DNA of 64,000 bases from Branchiostoma floridae (taxonomy: Eukaryota > Chordata > Leptocardii > Amphioxiformes > Branchiostomatidae). The translations under genes and the position numbers were made by a program. The notes under the pieces were generated by a model. That model did no database searches. It was given only the letters and a program-made list of their open reading frames with translations, and was not told the origin of the DNA. Position 1 is the first letter of the stretch, and each line of letters starts with the position of its first letter. Location of the stretch: positions 7,196,770 through 7,260,769 of the forward strand of contig NC_049990.1 in the NCBI RefSeq assembly GCF_000003815.2, read 5' to 3'. Positions 22,301 through 37,300 of this stretch are shown piece by piece.

Positions 22301-25300
22301 TACTAGTGAAACCGCTTTTAATTGCTTTTGATAATCTTAATGTACGGTTGGTTCAATCCTTCAAATGTTGAAATATAGCAGCAAACATCCCTTTAACTGC
22401 AAACTTAATATGTCTGTATTAACAAAAACAAGCTACCGAGACAAGCTAAAAAAAGTACAAAGCCAAGCAACCAGATTCAGCATGAACAACTACCACAAAG
22501 GTGCTACATGTACCTACAGTGTTACAGAACCACAACAGTTCACAGTGTTACGTCTACATGTGTCCAGTCTTACGTTGAGTGTTTGACGAATGTGATGAAG
22601 TCCTGGTGCCCTAAGGTTCCTGCCAGTTGTGGTGTAGACTCAGCAAACTTCACGCAGGTCTGTGAGCTCCATGTGGACATGGCCTTCATCAGCTCTGCTC
22701 TATCCCTGGGTGCTGCACACAAGGCAAAAACAGTATAAATCTACACATCGTTTCGATGTCTATCAGACACCATAATCAGGGTTAGAATGACTGGATCTGA
22801 TTCTTGCTGCTACTTATAGCCGATGTAGGTGGCGCTGCTGCAGCAAGAATGCTGTCCCAAATTTTTCTCAGCTAGTATCCCTCCTTGTCTCTGTTTATGC
22901 TGAGTACTTTACCAACCTGATAAAACTATTTTCAGATATTAATCTGCGCTCATAATGTAATGTAATGTAAAATGCACTCCAATGTACTTAAGAGCACCAA
23001 ATTAAAAATAATTATTTACATAAGAGATCTACTATCTGAATATCTCAAAATACTAAGCCATAGGCTAAGTAGGTTGTCATCCAGTGTATAGGTCACTATA
23101 TTGAAAAGGGATAGCCCATCCCTCTCCTTTTAGTTTTACATCCCGACAGAAGTCAAGTACTGATTTTTCAACCAGATGAGGGTAGATATAGAATTAGAAA
23201 TACCATGTTAAGTGCCTTTCACAAGGACACTACAAATGTACGTCAAGCCAGATTTGCTGGAATCAATACTGTGACCTTTTGATCTCATGTCTGCTAGTAT
23301 ATCCACTCTATACTATACTGTCAGTCAGTCTATGCAGACTATGACAAAACGCAAGTACAATGACAGCGTACAACGACAACGAAAAAATACATAAACTTAA
23401 TGATACAACTTGGAAACTATTAAGGTCCAGAGCTCAATTCAAGGGGCTTGTTGGCCTATGGCCACGTCACTATATCCACTCTAAACCTTTGATAATAAGA
23501 ACAAATTGTGTTAGAATTTTCACTCACCTACACTGGCATCGAACTTGTAAGGAACAGTTGCTTGTGGCCATAACAACAGGGGATCCTTGGCAGCTTTCCT
23601 TTTTACCCTGGTGGACCTCGGATTTGGTGACTGAAAATGAAACAAATCAACATGTACAATTTTGTGTAAGACTAAAAGGTAAAGGTCCCAAGGTAGTGAT
23701 ATGCTTTTACCTTCCCAACCGAAATCGAGTACATGTTACACCAAAAGTTAGATGGAGTCAGGAAGGTCAATGGATTTCCAAGTAAACGTCCGACCCAGTG
23801 CTACCAGGAGTTGGACCCATGGCGCTCACTCTCGTGTCTGGAGGCCTAACTACTAGGCCATCAAGGCAATACATTAATGATTCTGTAACATGAAATTTGA
23901 TGAAACGTTCCTTTCATATGCAATATGGAGGATGAAGAACTCCATCTTCACAGAGGGAAAAGTGAACAGAATTTGGATAATGTTCCATAGCCCGTCGTTC
24001 TGTAGTGCTGGTGAATAGTGGTGAATCCACTTTTCGTGTTCTTGTAGATTACTAAAAGTTTGATAAACATAGTAGACAATCCCATTACAAAATATCTTGT
24101 TTTAATATTAAGGAAAGGAACCTCTAGAATTGTTAGTAAATAATAAAGACAACGATTTCTAAGTTTCATTTCAAGTACACTTGAGATTCAAACAATGTTG
24201 TCAGCTGCAGCATCATGTTGTACAGTTATATGGGTTTTGTTCCCGCCACACAATTATATCCCAGGCGAAAGACCACATGTGCTTTGGCTTTCAAGTGCTC
24301 AAAGGTAGATAGACATAATCATGATCGTCTTGAGTAGAATGAAAGCTGACAGGCTGGATTGTGGTGCCATCTGGCATGTGTGGTGCCCAAAGGTAAGGTG
24401 TGAACATACCAAGGGCTGGTTCCCACATAGGACGAGCTCGAGGGGCATATCTTTGTTAGGCTTAGGGGGGAAATTTTGTGTTTCCCGTTACCTGATCAAC
24501 CCTAGCAAAAACCTGCGTACCCTAGTTTTATGGGGGGGGGGGGGACTCTGCGAAGGGACGTTTTTTTCATAATGTATCTTTGTGATGAAATTTTACAAAA
24601 ATAATCATCTGGTGTATTTTGCCAGCCAGCAGGTACCCAATGAGTAGTGAGGCTGTTTAACGTGGTCGCGGAATTAACCCCTCAAGGCTTTCTATATTTG
24701 AGATCATGACTTCGAGCAGTTCATGTTAGAATTGGCAGTAACTATTGTACGCTGAGATGCACCCTTACAATTTTGATAAGTGGGGTCGGTTATTTTGAGA
24801 TAAACGAGCTCAAGGTGTGATCTCCTCGAACAAGGGACCTCTGGCTCTATAACCCATCAAACAGGATGTATGTAGTCGGATCAAGGTGCTTACTTTCACC
24901 TGACCTCACCTGGGTCGAATGAGGAAAAAGGTAATTGGCGCCTTTCCCAAGGATACAACATTTGGGCCTACTAGAGGTTCGAACCAAGAACCTTTGGTTT
25001 TTAGTAAGCGACCTTAATCACAAGACCACCATGCCATCCTCGGCCTCCGTTTTGGCGATGATGACACACTCATCTCTTGGGGCAAACTGGGTGACCACAG
25101 GCTTAAGTCAGCCCAGATGTCACTAAGGTCTTTGCAATGTCGGCACTTTTTGTGTGTGTGGAAGGACGGGGCACTTATCAGATTATCTGATGGTGGATTC
25201 CCTTGCGGTCACTTGGCGGTTGACGTCTGACAATCGTAACATGGTGTGGTGATGCTTACAATTATCCATGGGCTGAAGTCGAAAAATCTTAGCCTGGAAG

Positions 25301-28300
25301 CCAGGCTATTTCCTGGGACTACAAATACCAGCAATCTCTTCGGCTCTGGAGTCACTGAATCAGAGCCTAAGATTCTGTTATTTTGAGTGAAGTGAGGAAA
25401 GCCATATAAAGTGCCTTTCCCAAGGGCACTCGGTCCGCAGCATATCAACAGATTTGAACCCAGGATCTTTGGGTTACGAACACCCTCCCGTTACCCCACA
25501 CAACCCCACCCCACTGTGACTGTGTGTGAGTCGTCTTCAAAGCTAAGGGGCCTGGGCAACCTTACCTTGGCCTGGGGGTATGTTGGACCTGTAGCCGAAG
25601 AACGTGCCTGTGTATGCCCTCAAAAAAGTTTGAGTTCTAGGCTTAAAGATCTCTACTATCGGAGGTCTCTTCTTTCAGATAGCGGGAAAGACATCTTCCC
25701 ACTTGGTAGCCCCTTTGCCTTGATAAATATAGCAATACTCGTAAGCTTCAAAGTGGCTACCGTTTCCGTCTGGAATCCATCACCCCGAAAGGCTAAATGA
25801 GGCAACAGGTTCTTCCTCATCATAAGCCTTGTTTGGTCATTTAAAACCGAGCGCTTAAGTGTCTTTTGACACAAATCCTTTCCAGATCTGCCAAGGTAGC
25901 TTGCTGAGAATAAATTGCGTAAGATATGCGCCTGTCTAAAACTAGCTTGAAGTTGCCGTTTGTTCGCGAAAAGGTTCAACAGCTGCTGCGCATTAGCGCT
26001 GCCCCCTGGCGGGGAGCCAGGGAAAGTCAACATCAAGGCTTACGCCATTTTGATTCTAATCAGTACTCCCCTAAGGTCGTATCGTGTTGTTTCTGTCGTT
26101 TTTCTTTTTCAGAAATTTTACCCTTTTCAGGCTGCCAATATTCAAGACATTGGCTTCTTCCTAATAACGAACATCTACGTGTCATAGAGTGTACTCAATC
26201 TAGAGTCAAATGATAAGAATTGAGTGTTGTGGAGAATAGACAAATTTCGCATACTGCCTATTAGATGTTTCTCAGTATGATAGAGAGGGCGTTTCAGGTC
26301 ACCTGAAAGGCTGAAACACTACCCAGATGTTAAGCCTCTGGGCGGCTCATATATCACATACCTTGGTGTCACGATACAAGGATAATGAAAACGCCCATGT
26401 ATGCTGACATAGCTGCACAATGATGACAATCATTACTAATGACTGATGCATAAATCCCTCTATCTACCCATCATTCGTCGATATAATATGTTTTTAATTG
26501 CTAGATGATTGTCAAAGAACCCGACACAATCATCGTCATGAGGCTTAGACGGGAAAAGTTCGACTTCAGTGTCCTTCTACATGAAACGATCTTTGAAGTG
26601 TTCTTAGCTTTGCAAGGTCAAGGTCGTCGGCGTGGTTGACATTGACGATGCTCCGCTAGCAGTGTCACTGATGAAAACTGGTGGATACCAGTTGAAACGT
26701 CTGACCGTTTCCAAAATCATATCCAGTTGCCTGAGTAATTGCATTTTGGCATATCTTATTACCTGGATGTCTAACGTTCATCGACGCTCCATTGGCAGGT
26801 GTTCGATCAGTGATGAAAACAAATGTTAAAAGGGAACTTCCCTCAAGAGGTAGTGACTAGTGGCAATGTGACACCAAGTCTGAAGCACTAATATCATTTG
26901 AACACGACTAAACGTTTTCTCTTTGATCATAATTTAGATCGTTTGTTGCGTTCAGTCTTTCTTCATTTCCTACACCTTGGATCTTGTGAGCTCACTAAGC
27001 GATCGTAGTTTTCTTCTGTTCGTGGAGTATAGGGTATACAGTCAAACCTGTCTATAGTGGCCACATTTGTCCGGTCCCTTGAGTGGCCGCTATAGACAGG
27101 TTTGACTGTAGGTGCACTACCACAACTGTTACATGGAGATTTCCAGTAAAACCGAAAATATCCATTGCCATTGAAATAGTCATTCAATGTAGTACGTCTA
27201 CAACTTCGACTCTGTGAGTTAGGAAGGCACAATCACCGTGTTGACACTTTCTCTCAACCGGGACGTGGGGCGATATTGACTTCCAACAACCATTGACCCA
27301 TTGCTGACATCACACGTGCATGCAGTCACGTGTCCTGAGCAAAGGGGTGAGGCGGCTTAAGAGGAGAGACCGATCTAAGTTTTTGGGGTCCTGAAGAAAA
27401 GATTATGTTTTTCACACTTTCACAGCGTCTTTACTTTTGTATCTAGAGCAACAACAGAGGGGTGCAGCAAAGTGGCTGCATTCAGATGTTGAAGATTTGT
27501 AACAGGACCAATAGGGCCTGAAGAGAAGAGTAGGTCACTGGGCCGACTGTAGATACAAACTGAAGGATGCAATTACAGTGAAACATGTACAAGAGAGCTC
27601 TACTACAAGCTGACCACCTGGCCAATGTGACCATTTCTTAAGGTCTCTCAGAAGTTTTCCCATTGACACACACAAAATTTAGAATCCTGCCTATAGTGAC
27701 CACCTTACCACATAAACCTGATTTTCTCGATCCTTTGAATGGTCTTCTTGGGCAGTTTCTACTGTACTCCTTTATAGCAAAGTTTAACATTGTTTAGAGT
27801 GTTGCCCATTCACAAGTTTTTACAGATAATTAGGTCCAGGTACAGGTCAGGACCTGGACATGATCCTCTATACCTGGACCGTACCTGTACCTGAAGTTTC
27901 TGTACCGGTACCCACCGGCACCCCTAGTGCTTCTTTGCATGGTGGCTGCGAGGGTCGCTGGCTCAGATCAGGCACAGGTTTGTTCTCATTATCCGCATTT
28001 GTAGATCGGCGAGAACGAGACATTAAACTGACTACCGTTCATTTCTCAGTCATGATTTTCACCACATGACTCGAATTGGTAGCCCATTACGGCGACCTTT
28101 TCTGTCCTGGGTGTTCTTTAAACCCACCTATATTTACAACCTTCTGTAATACTTCAGAACAAGAAAGTGAGAGGTTGGGATCAGAACCAGTTTTTCGTGC
28201 CGCACTGCGTGTGGTACAGCTCATTGTTTTGGTTTGCATAAACGGTAAATCGCCTTTATATTTGTCCAGTACCTATAAGCTGCTTGCTTAATAAGACCAG

Positions 28301-31300
28301 AGAGTAAGGTTTGACTTACTCACTTTCGGATTGACACCTACATTTTTGGAATGGACACTAACATTTTCGAAAAGTGCATGAGGTGGCATCTTTAATGTTT
28401 TCAAGGTGTGGCTCTCAAGCACATGATCTCCATTTTCGACTGAGAGTTACGTTCCTAACCGATGTTGGGTACCCATGTTCCCCTGAGTCGAGTGGGGAAA
28501 TAGGTGTAAACTTAAATGCCTGTTAAGTCAGCAACGTTAACCAAAAGAACACCTTGCCATCTTCAATTAAGCCGTATATCGGCGGCGTTCACGATCGTTA
28601 GCCACAGCTGCTGGTAGCTGAGCATAGGAGACACGATATTAGATTAGAAACAAAGGCTGCTGTAAGATCCTCTTCCAGGGCAACATATTTCCGAATGCAC
28701 CACTCACCACAGCGAGAAACATCTGTCTCTCGTTATGCCTTCGATCCATAATGTTTGCATCAAGATAAAGCCTCAAGAAAATTCCAAGACGGCCACTTTG
28801 AACGACGTGACTTGTCAAAAGAGCTGAACTGCTTCGGGTCGTTTTCAAAAGATGACAACAAAGTTAGCAGCGTATTGACGGTATTTTTATTAGGCACCTA
28901 ATGGTGCTGCAATTCGAAAGTAAGTATGTGGTCAACAAGTTTGGGAGCGTGGATTACAGTGTGTTCTGAGGATTTTTATCATACTTCTGTCCCGGCTTAT
29001 AGCGGCCCGCCCAACATCCAGCCAGCCGGGAGGGGCCAGTTACAGCCCTTTACGGCGGCGAAGTTTAGCGAAACACAGCTAGTACTACCGGTAAATGTGT
29101 GGTCTACAAATTGTGTTTACATCCTTCGATAAATGAGTTAATGGGATCATTAGAGTCTGTTCTTACATCACTAATGAGGTCGCCATTCTCAAATAAACTT
29201 CAGTGAACTGCATTGAACCACGTTGATGAGGCTCCTTGATTGTACGAGTACAACCAACGTGACTCGAGATTCCTGCTTTAAAGCCTTCACACACTCAGGA
29301 CTTTCCCAAGACTTTGCTCATGACCACTCCCCAGCCAAGGCCAAGTGCTGGGTTGTTGGAGTATCCTAGAATCTATCCTATTCTAACTCTAGTTCGATCC
29401 TCTTATCACTTTCAGGCAGAATATGGCTTGCCAGATTGATTTTTCAAAATTCATAGTCACAAACTTTAGTATATTCAAAGACCGGCAGAGTACCTCGCCG
29501 ACCAACTCCCGACCACAGATGACCTTGCGGTTAACTGCTACTAACCATGGTCTGGGAAGGTCGGGAGGTCATGAGTCAGCTTTTAAAGACTTTCTGCATG
29601 AGGTACTCCATCAAAGTTGCGGCAGGGGCACGTAATAAATCTACTAGTCTCGGGGCAAATAAAAAAAATTATGGACCTTGTATCAAAACACATTTCTGCA
29701 GCTACTGCTAACAGGACAGTCGCCTTGCCCAAATTAACGGTTCAGACCACCCATGTTCATGAAATTGAGCAAGAAACTAGGACTACATACAGTATTAGAT
29801 AACATAAAAGCACATGTTTACGGCCATTCTAGCATTCAGCCCTTGATAAAAGTAGACATACCTCCAGTATTTTCTTTAGCTGCTCCCCTCTCTCCTTTGA
29901 TAACACAACATTGAGGTGGAAATCAATTGTGTCGTGCTCCTGAAACAAACACAAATATGTTAGCAATAAGAAGAATAATCCCACACATCCACCAGGCTTT
30001 TAATTCTTTAGATAACGTAGAACATCTTTTCTACTTACTCCCGTGAGCAACTGAGTTGTGTATGTAAGGTCGCGTTCTTGCTTGCTACTGTTGAGACTAC
30101 TAAATGAGATTGTTTATCGCCAAATGTCTCTGAGAATGTACTTTATGTCCTCTATGAACACAATTGACGCCACTGTTTTTACGCTTCAGGTCTAGACAAG
30201 AGTACGTATGTGGGTTGCTGAGAAAATAGCTAAAAGAGGACAAATGGGCTGAATGATATGCCAGAGGAGTTAGCACAGAGGCAAGCAAGGATGGGTAACT
30301 GGTCGATATTCTATGGCAGCCTATAGTACAGTAGTGGAAGCCGCTTTATTGCACACCCTATTTTCCAGTACATTTCGTTCAATTATCCGAATGGTACAAA
30401 CCGCACCACCATGGGATTTGGGGATTTCGTGCAATTAGCAGAAGTGTGTGATTATTCATTGTGCAATTAACTGGCTTCTACTGTATTTTCTCAGCCACCC
30501 AAGGAGTCTGGTTAGAGACTAGTGCCGGTTGTGGTCTCATTAGCCTGCGCTCTCTGATGAGAAGAGATGCTTCTTCTTTTCGTTAGTCCCGAAAATGCGG
30601 ACCATCTGTTGCCCGGCAGGGTCGCGCTTAGAACCGTTGGAGGATATGCAGGGTGACATAAGACAAGGCCTTTGGTCGCCCTGGGTGTCAAGAGAAGCGA
30701 CTTTGAACTGAAAGTCATTCAGTGGGGCTTGTGCATAGAGAAGGATTAGGCGTCAAAAGCCTTCACGTCTGATAGCCCAACACACTTATTGTAGAGGCAA
30801 TTCGGTGTGATGGACCAAATTCGTGGCGACATCACATGACATGTTCATACCTACTCTCCGTACTCCCTAGCTGTTTCGACGCCGTTCTATTCTAAAATAC
30901 TAGTATAAACGCTTTGTTGGGCGTTTTTGTCTTTAGATATGCTGAAAAGAATACACAAAAAGCTGCCAAAAATAAAAAGCCCGAAAAACTCCTAACGCAG
31001 TAAAGGACGTAAAGAACAAGTCGAAGCCTATCTCTTCCGTCATTTGATGATCACGAGCAATCTGAGCAATAACCAACTTTGATACGTTCCAGCGATCTGG
31101 TGTTGACTTGTAGTTTCCTTCGTTATATTTCTATTCAACAGAGACCACACAGGGCATTTGCCAAGGCATTCGTATTTCTCCATGTTATATTGTGGGAATT
31201 TTTAGACCATTTCAGCGATCCGTGACCTTGGATACTGCCTGTGTCAAGTTGAGCCAGACGCCGCATCAAGTAAGATGGCCGACGGCGTTCATCAACGTAG

Positions 31301-34300
31301 CGATGATCTAACTCAACAGCCATCACTCCTCCTTCGTACAGATTCTTTAAGTGCTAACCAGGCTTACTTAAGGTCACACATCTGGATCTTGAAGTGACAA
31401 GGTCAACTTGGGCCCAATTACAAGTAATTATTGGAAGATGAAGGGCAATGAAAGCAGGTGTAGGGAGGTCGTGTGTATCTATCTATCACTGTTTTTACTA
31501 GTATTTGTTTACCGTTACCTCAATTTCATGGACCAGCGAGGAGAAAACAAAGAAAATCTGTGTGGTTCCCTGAGGCCCGAAAAACCATCGCCTCGGTAGT
31601 AGACCCAGGTGACATTCGATTCGTCGTGCTATTTAGTCGTACGATCGCAAACTGGGGAAATTATTGGGATTCGTACACAACTCAGCTGTCTTGATACCGA
31701 ACAGACTGTTTTAGATCTATGTTTTCGGTCGATTCAGTCTGCTTGAAATTCTACGACATAAAATTCGCACGACAGCCTACAACTAGCCTGTTTTTAGGGG
31801 GGGGGGGGTGTTGGCCCAAGAGCCGAAGACTTGGTCTGTGACAACTAGGCCCTGATAAACAGTCTGGAATCCAGGTTTGCCTACGACGAATGTAACTGCT
31901 CTATTTACTCATCCGATTAAGGAGAACAATCGCAAGAATCTTTCGATCAGACAGCTTCTAGTTGTAAGAAGTATAGAGGGTTCCCTCCCACGCCGCGCAC
32001 CCGTGCAGAACGGCATCTAAATCCTAAGCAGAAGGGTTGAAACAGGTCGCGCGCGCAGCCGGATATGTCCACTTTGTCTATCGGGAAGTCAGGGATGGGG
32101 ATGCGACAGAGAGATAAAACAGCATCAAGGCCGGGAAACTCTCTGTGAAGGCTGGCTTTGATACCAGACTCCATAGCCTGGATATACGGACGACGATTCT
32201 GCGGCAATCGCCCGAGCCTCGCTTATAATGATAACTTAATTGCACAACAAATGTACAAGGTACAAAGTATGGCTTATATGTGACAGGCTGGGGTGTGGTA
32301 CCCAGGCTACAGACTCCAGGGACCTGCTGTAGAACTTCCTTGGGGGCATGTTGGCCCTGGAGCTGAGGAGTTGGGCTGTATAGGCCTTGGAAACAGCCTA
32401 GCACCCAGGCTAGGTGAAGGCGTGTCCAACAAATTTTCTGCACAGTAGAGGGCTCACCTCTCCTCACCTAGTCCCATCCTCATCTAGAGGGTCGGGAACC
32501 ATGGTTGCCTCAAGCACAAGTCTCCTCCATCCATCCCTGTTCTTAGCCTCAGTAGAGGGCTAGGGCATGATCTCATGGCTAGGGTCTACTTATAAATAGC
32601 ATCCTTGAAACTCTTTCTTTCCTTGAAATGTTTGTCCAATTTGGAGATTTTTAGGGGGCGTGTTGGCCCAAGGTCCTTGCCCACACGAACTTAATCAATT
32701 CCAGAAAATCCACCAATGAAATCAATCAATCTTTCACCAATCCCCTTCATCCCATCCATCAAAATATTCACCAATCCTTTCTGCCCTTTTAGCCTCAAGC
32801 ATGTCAAGTAGGTTTCGATTAATATTTCTTTCTGTCTGGAAGAGCCCTGGCGTCTTTTCTGAAACGGTGACTGGAACACTTAGCGCGGCCGCACAAAAAG
32901 CATCCGAAAATTGACCCGAGGAAGACACATGTCCAGACCAACATCCGTGACATTGGATCCTTTTGAGAGGCCGCCTTTGTTGTTATCCAGAACCCCCCGG
33001 AGACGGGGAGATCCTCTCACAGATATCGGGCCGAACATTCCTGGAGTTCCGAGCTTACTTTGTACAGTGTGCGGCCTCCAGCCTAGCCTGGGTACATCCA
33101 GCCTTGTACTATACATGTTATAGTCTCTACCAGACTTCGGACTGGCCGAATAGCACTAGTAATAGGGGACTATGGCCAAGTTAGGAATAAAAGCCTAGTA
33201 GGAATTGATTGGCCTAGAAGTGAACTGACCGGCCGTCGAATAGATAGACTGCAAAAGACTGACTGAAATCCCATGGCGACCTATTTGTCCCTATTTGGCC
33301 AAATTTTTCTATTTTTCATCCAGCTGACAGATCTGCTTGGAGACTACCTGTGCTACCATGGGGCCAAGGAAAGCCACCATGGGGCGTTGGGCAAAATCTA
33401 GATGTACGATGAATTGGTAAAAATGACATGCATAGCCAAGTACTTTCGACCAAGACAGCCAAATTCATCATGACCATCTAAATAATGTATTAGCCTGAGT
33501 ATCATCCTAGTATAGTAACCATACGTCTATATATAACCTTTCCAAGGAAATGCTAGCGTTTACACACACACTATGCATACATGTAGTTGTTTGGCCTGGC
33601 TTGGAATCCAATTCTTACAAGTATCTACCCGAAAACAAACCACAACGTGCCCTATACCCCCACCGACTTCGCAATTCACTACATTCTTACGTGTCACCAA
33701 GGTTAATTCTCGGGAAATATCTTGGCATTAAGAAATATTGGACGGAGCTCAAAGTTGAAATACAAAACCTATGACATGTGCCATGTGGTTATCTTCGTGA
33801 CTTTTCGCCATTCTTGACATTCTTGTACAATTTTCTGGCATGGTGATTTTTATAGGTGAACCGTGAATGTTTACCATTCAAGTGTTACGTTTTGCGAGCT
33901 GGATGTAAAAACCCCTGGTAGCAGCCTGGCATCCAGGCTAGTCTAAGGTCGACCTCTTTACTTTTTTCTACAGGGATATGTCCTTGCCTAAATAGATAAG
34001 GACCAGAATTTATGTCCCGTCGTAGAGATCTAGACATGGGGTGATAGCCAGGGGAACAGACTGGGTCCGAACTTTGACCGTAACGAATGACAAATGACCT
34101 TGGGCAAGCTGGAATGTTGTCTGGTCTAGGTCGTAGACAAAATGGTAGATGGAGAGTTGGATAGTCGTAAATGGGATTGGATAAGCACAAAATACAATAC
34201 ATGTTCTATAAAAGAGGGAAATGTTCCCGGTGGTCTTGTGTTTGCGGTTTTCGCTAGCGCTGTGATCTTTTCACCGCGAACTCAAAACGAACTAAAAAAA

Positions 34301-37300
34301 CACTCCGAAAATTTTGTTGATCTCCTGCTGGCTTACCCCCTTGTTTCAAATTGTAGTCTTATGGTTAGGGTCGAAATCCTAAGTAAAGGCTCTGGCCATC
34401 ACGAACACCTAGTCGTAATTGCAAAGAGGAGAGAAGAGACTCGGGAGCTATATTATGGCTGGATACCAGGCTAACGAACACCCACATGCACACCCCTGTC
34501 GCGAAATTTCATGCCCTTTTACAGGTGGTAAAAACGGCTCTAGAACTTACATCTATCAATCAGTCGATCATCACCCGCTAAGATACGGAAAGAGTCAACA
34601 TAGTTTAAGTAAATACTCCGACGAACAGAAGGACTTGGCCGTGAAGGGTTGCCAGCATACTAGGTAGTTGTTGGCAGATCGGTCCGCCAGGTTTTGTTAT
34701 TCCAAGTGCTAAAAGGTAAGGAAGTGAGTTTGCTGTTTTAACTGGAAAATAGCCAGTAATCTAGCCTCAACTTCAAGTTCAACAGCTTGCGTCGTTGGGC
34801 AACAGAAGGCGTCCGAGTCCGAAAATAAGGCCACAACATACAGGTGACAACTGCGCGCGCATAGATTTTCGTCCGTTCCAAGAAAGAGGTTTAAATACTA
34901 TAAATCAATCATACACAGCTGAAAATTGGCAAATGTATGCCGAAAGTTGACGAATGGTTATGAGTAAACTACAAAGACTTCCTAAGTCAAAAAAAATAGA
35001 TGAAGGACAAAGATGGAGAATTTAGAATGTTTTGGTATGCCACATACGCTCTGTGTGTTTCAGTCATATGACTTCAACCTTCCAGACCACTTAGATTTCA
35101 AAATCGGTAGGCAACTTTTGCCCATTTTTTTTGCACTATTACATCATTTTTGGGGAGCCAAGAATATGCCATTCATACTGTCAACTATTTACTGTATCCT
35201 GTCTGCTCTTAGAGCTTTGAAATAAAGAAAGTGGGAAGGGAGCGACCATCAGCCTGGCCCTAGTAGTAAGACACATGAGCAATTTCAGAATTGTTTCCTT
35301 ATTTCTGTTATTTCTAGTAATGTTAAGACATTGTTGCAAAAGAAGTCTAGTACCAGTATAGACTATAGTGTCCTTGACCCTGACATCTATCTACAGGGTT
35401 ACTTCCATCCATTTTTCAGGCGTCGACGCGTCGTCTGTGACCAATGACAACCAGCAAAAGTAATTCCGTATGTCATCTTTCTCAGACGTGTCGCGGATAT
35501 CAAAAGCGTATGTTGGAGGTCCTTCTAGCCTGGAAGCCAGACTGTTCCAGGACCAGCTCCTCGGCATCAGGGACAATCAATGCTCTACAAAGGACATTTT
35601 GCCTCGACTACCTGTGGCCCAGGGTCTTCATGATCATCACGGAGGTAAAATCAAAGCATGTTGACCCTGGAGCCACCGAGGTGGTGCTGGACTGTGTTAG
35701 CCGGGGGTCCGACCTTATTCGCTTTGGTCCGCTCTCGAACTAGTCGAAGGTCGCTACCCTGCCAAGAAAGGAAGCGACCTTCGGAAGCGCACCAAAGCGA
35801 ACAAGGCCGGACTCCAGGCTAGCATTGTGTCCCCTGGAAACAGACTGCTTCCAGACTTAAGACCTAACATAGGCCAAAGACAAGAAATGTACCGTCCGGG
35901 GACTGACTAGCCTGGTTACCAAACCCCAGCCCGATCTCAAAGTATCTACCGTGCTCAAAACACGAAAGATATTTTTGAGGTTTGGGTATGGTATCCAGGC
36001 TAGGGACTGACAAGATTCCCACCGTTTCGAGACTTTGGCATTTCCGTGTGGCTAATAACTGACTGGTGAGACCACAATGTGGGGGATTCCACAGTCTGAG
36101 TAGACTGATAAATGGTATCCATGTAATCATTAAGGTCAAATATTTATCTTTTGACTGAATCCATGTGCTTTCAGCCTCCGCCCTATCTTAAATTATGGTA
36201 GGACTGCTCTTTTGTACTTGAAAAACATCAATATTAATATACAATTGTAGTTTAGCCTGGACGCCAGACAGTTCCTTGGGCCTACACAAGCAAGCTTGTC
36301 GGCTATCGTGCCAACATGCCATCAGATCAATGAAAGTTTACGATAGACAACTAGTTGAAAGCACTTAAAATCTTTCATGGGGCTATGACAAACGTTTATT
36401 GGCGGCGTGTTGGTCATAGAGCCGAGGAGCTGGCTTGTGTAGGCCCAAAGTCCCTGGAAACAATCTGGCACCCAGGCTACTATCAAAGTTGGCTGCAGAA
36501 CTGACAGTCGAAAACCTCTGTCTTGTGCACTTCCAAAGGTTACGATTAAAGGCTGCTGGCTAGTGTCATAATGCATTGTACTTGTCGCAACTTGAATAAA
36601 GTTAAGTATGGTAAAGCAAGGTTGCTCTCCTAACCAGGCTGGATTCCAGGCTACTAACGCCCCTCCCCTGTACCCAACACCCCCCCCCCCCTTTCCAGCC
36701 TTATCGCAGCTATTTGGGAGTATTATTTCCTCCCTATCTGGGCCGGATCTGCCGACCGATAAAACGGGTAGAAAATGGATTAACTGCAGAGAGCCCTCCC
36801 GGGTCGCGCCAAACTGGATCAGGAACAGCGCTGCTAGAAAATCCCCCAGTCAGATGTGGCAGGGCAGTGCACATTGTCCTTTCCGTCGAACCAGATGCGA
36901 AAGGTCCATGTTACATATTCACGGACTTTCCATGGCAGTCAGTCCTCACCAAACAAAGTCGGCACTGGGTTAGCAGTAGCATGGAAATCCTCCTATCCTA
37001 TCTAGCCCCAGTTCACTACACTGTTCACATTCAAGCAGAACTGAGGTCATATGAAATTATCAAATATGTTTTTTTTAATTCATAGTCGACTGACGTGACT
37101 TCTAAAGATGACCATGCAGTCTTACCGACCAACTCCCAACCAAAGTTAACCGTGCAGTGACGACCTACTCCCAACCATGTTATGGAGAAGGTCATGAGGC
37201 CATGCGTGACAGGCTTGGGACGGAGCGTCATGATTTTCCGTAACTGAGAATCACGTTTATGACCAAGGACACCGCTCAACCCTACTCTTCTCTTTGTATG

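Larger units (their letters stand above)
23631..29861 (-). other. Intron 2 of the astacin-like gene
   Basis: A 6.2-kb intron with SINE copies, a 74-bp TA-flanked foldback at 27037-27110, poly-G runs (24531 onward) and a CTCF-like motif near 26000. The minus-strand open frame at 25656-26036 (126 codons) has no recognisable domain or splice signals; I do not call it a gene. Confidence 0.7.

Noticed and set aside
25656-26036. 126-codon minus-strand open frame in intron 2 of the astacin-like gene
   Set aside because: No recognisable domain, no splice or start context, and overlapping frames on the other strand. It also covers a GC-rich CTCF-like patch that explains the lack of stops.
32078-32467. 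129-codon minus-strand open frame
   Set aside because: Overlaps CCTGG-family repeats and another open frame; no domain or splice evidence.
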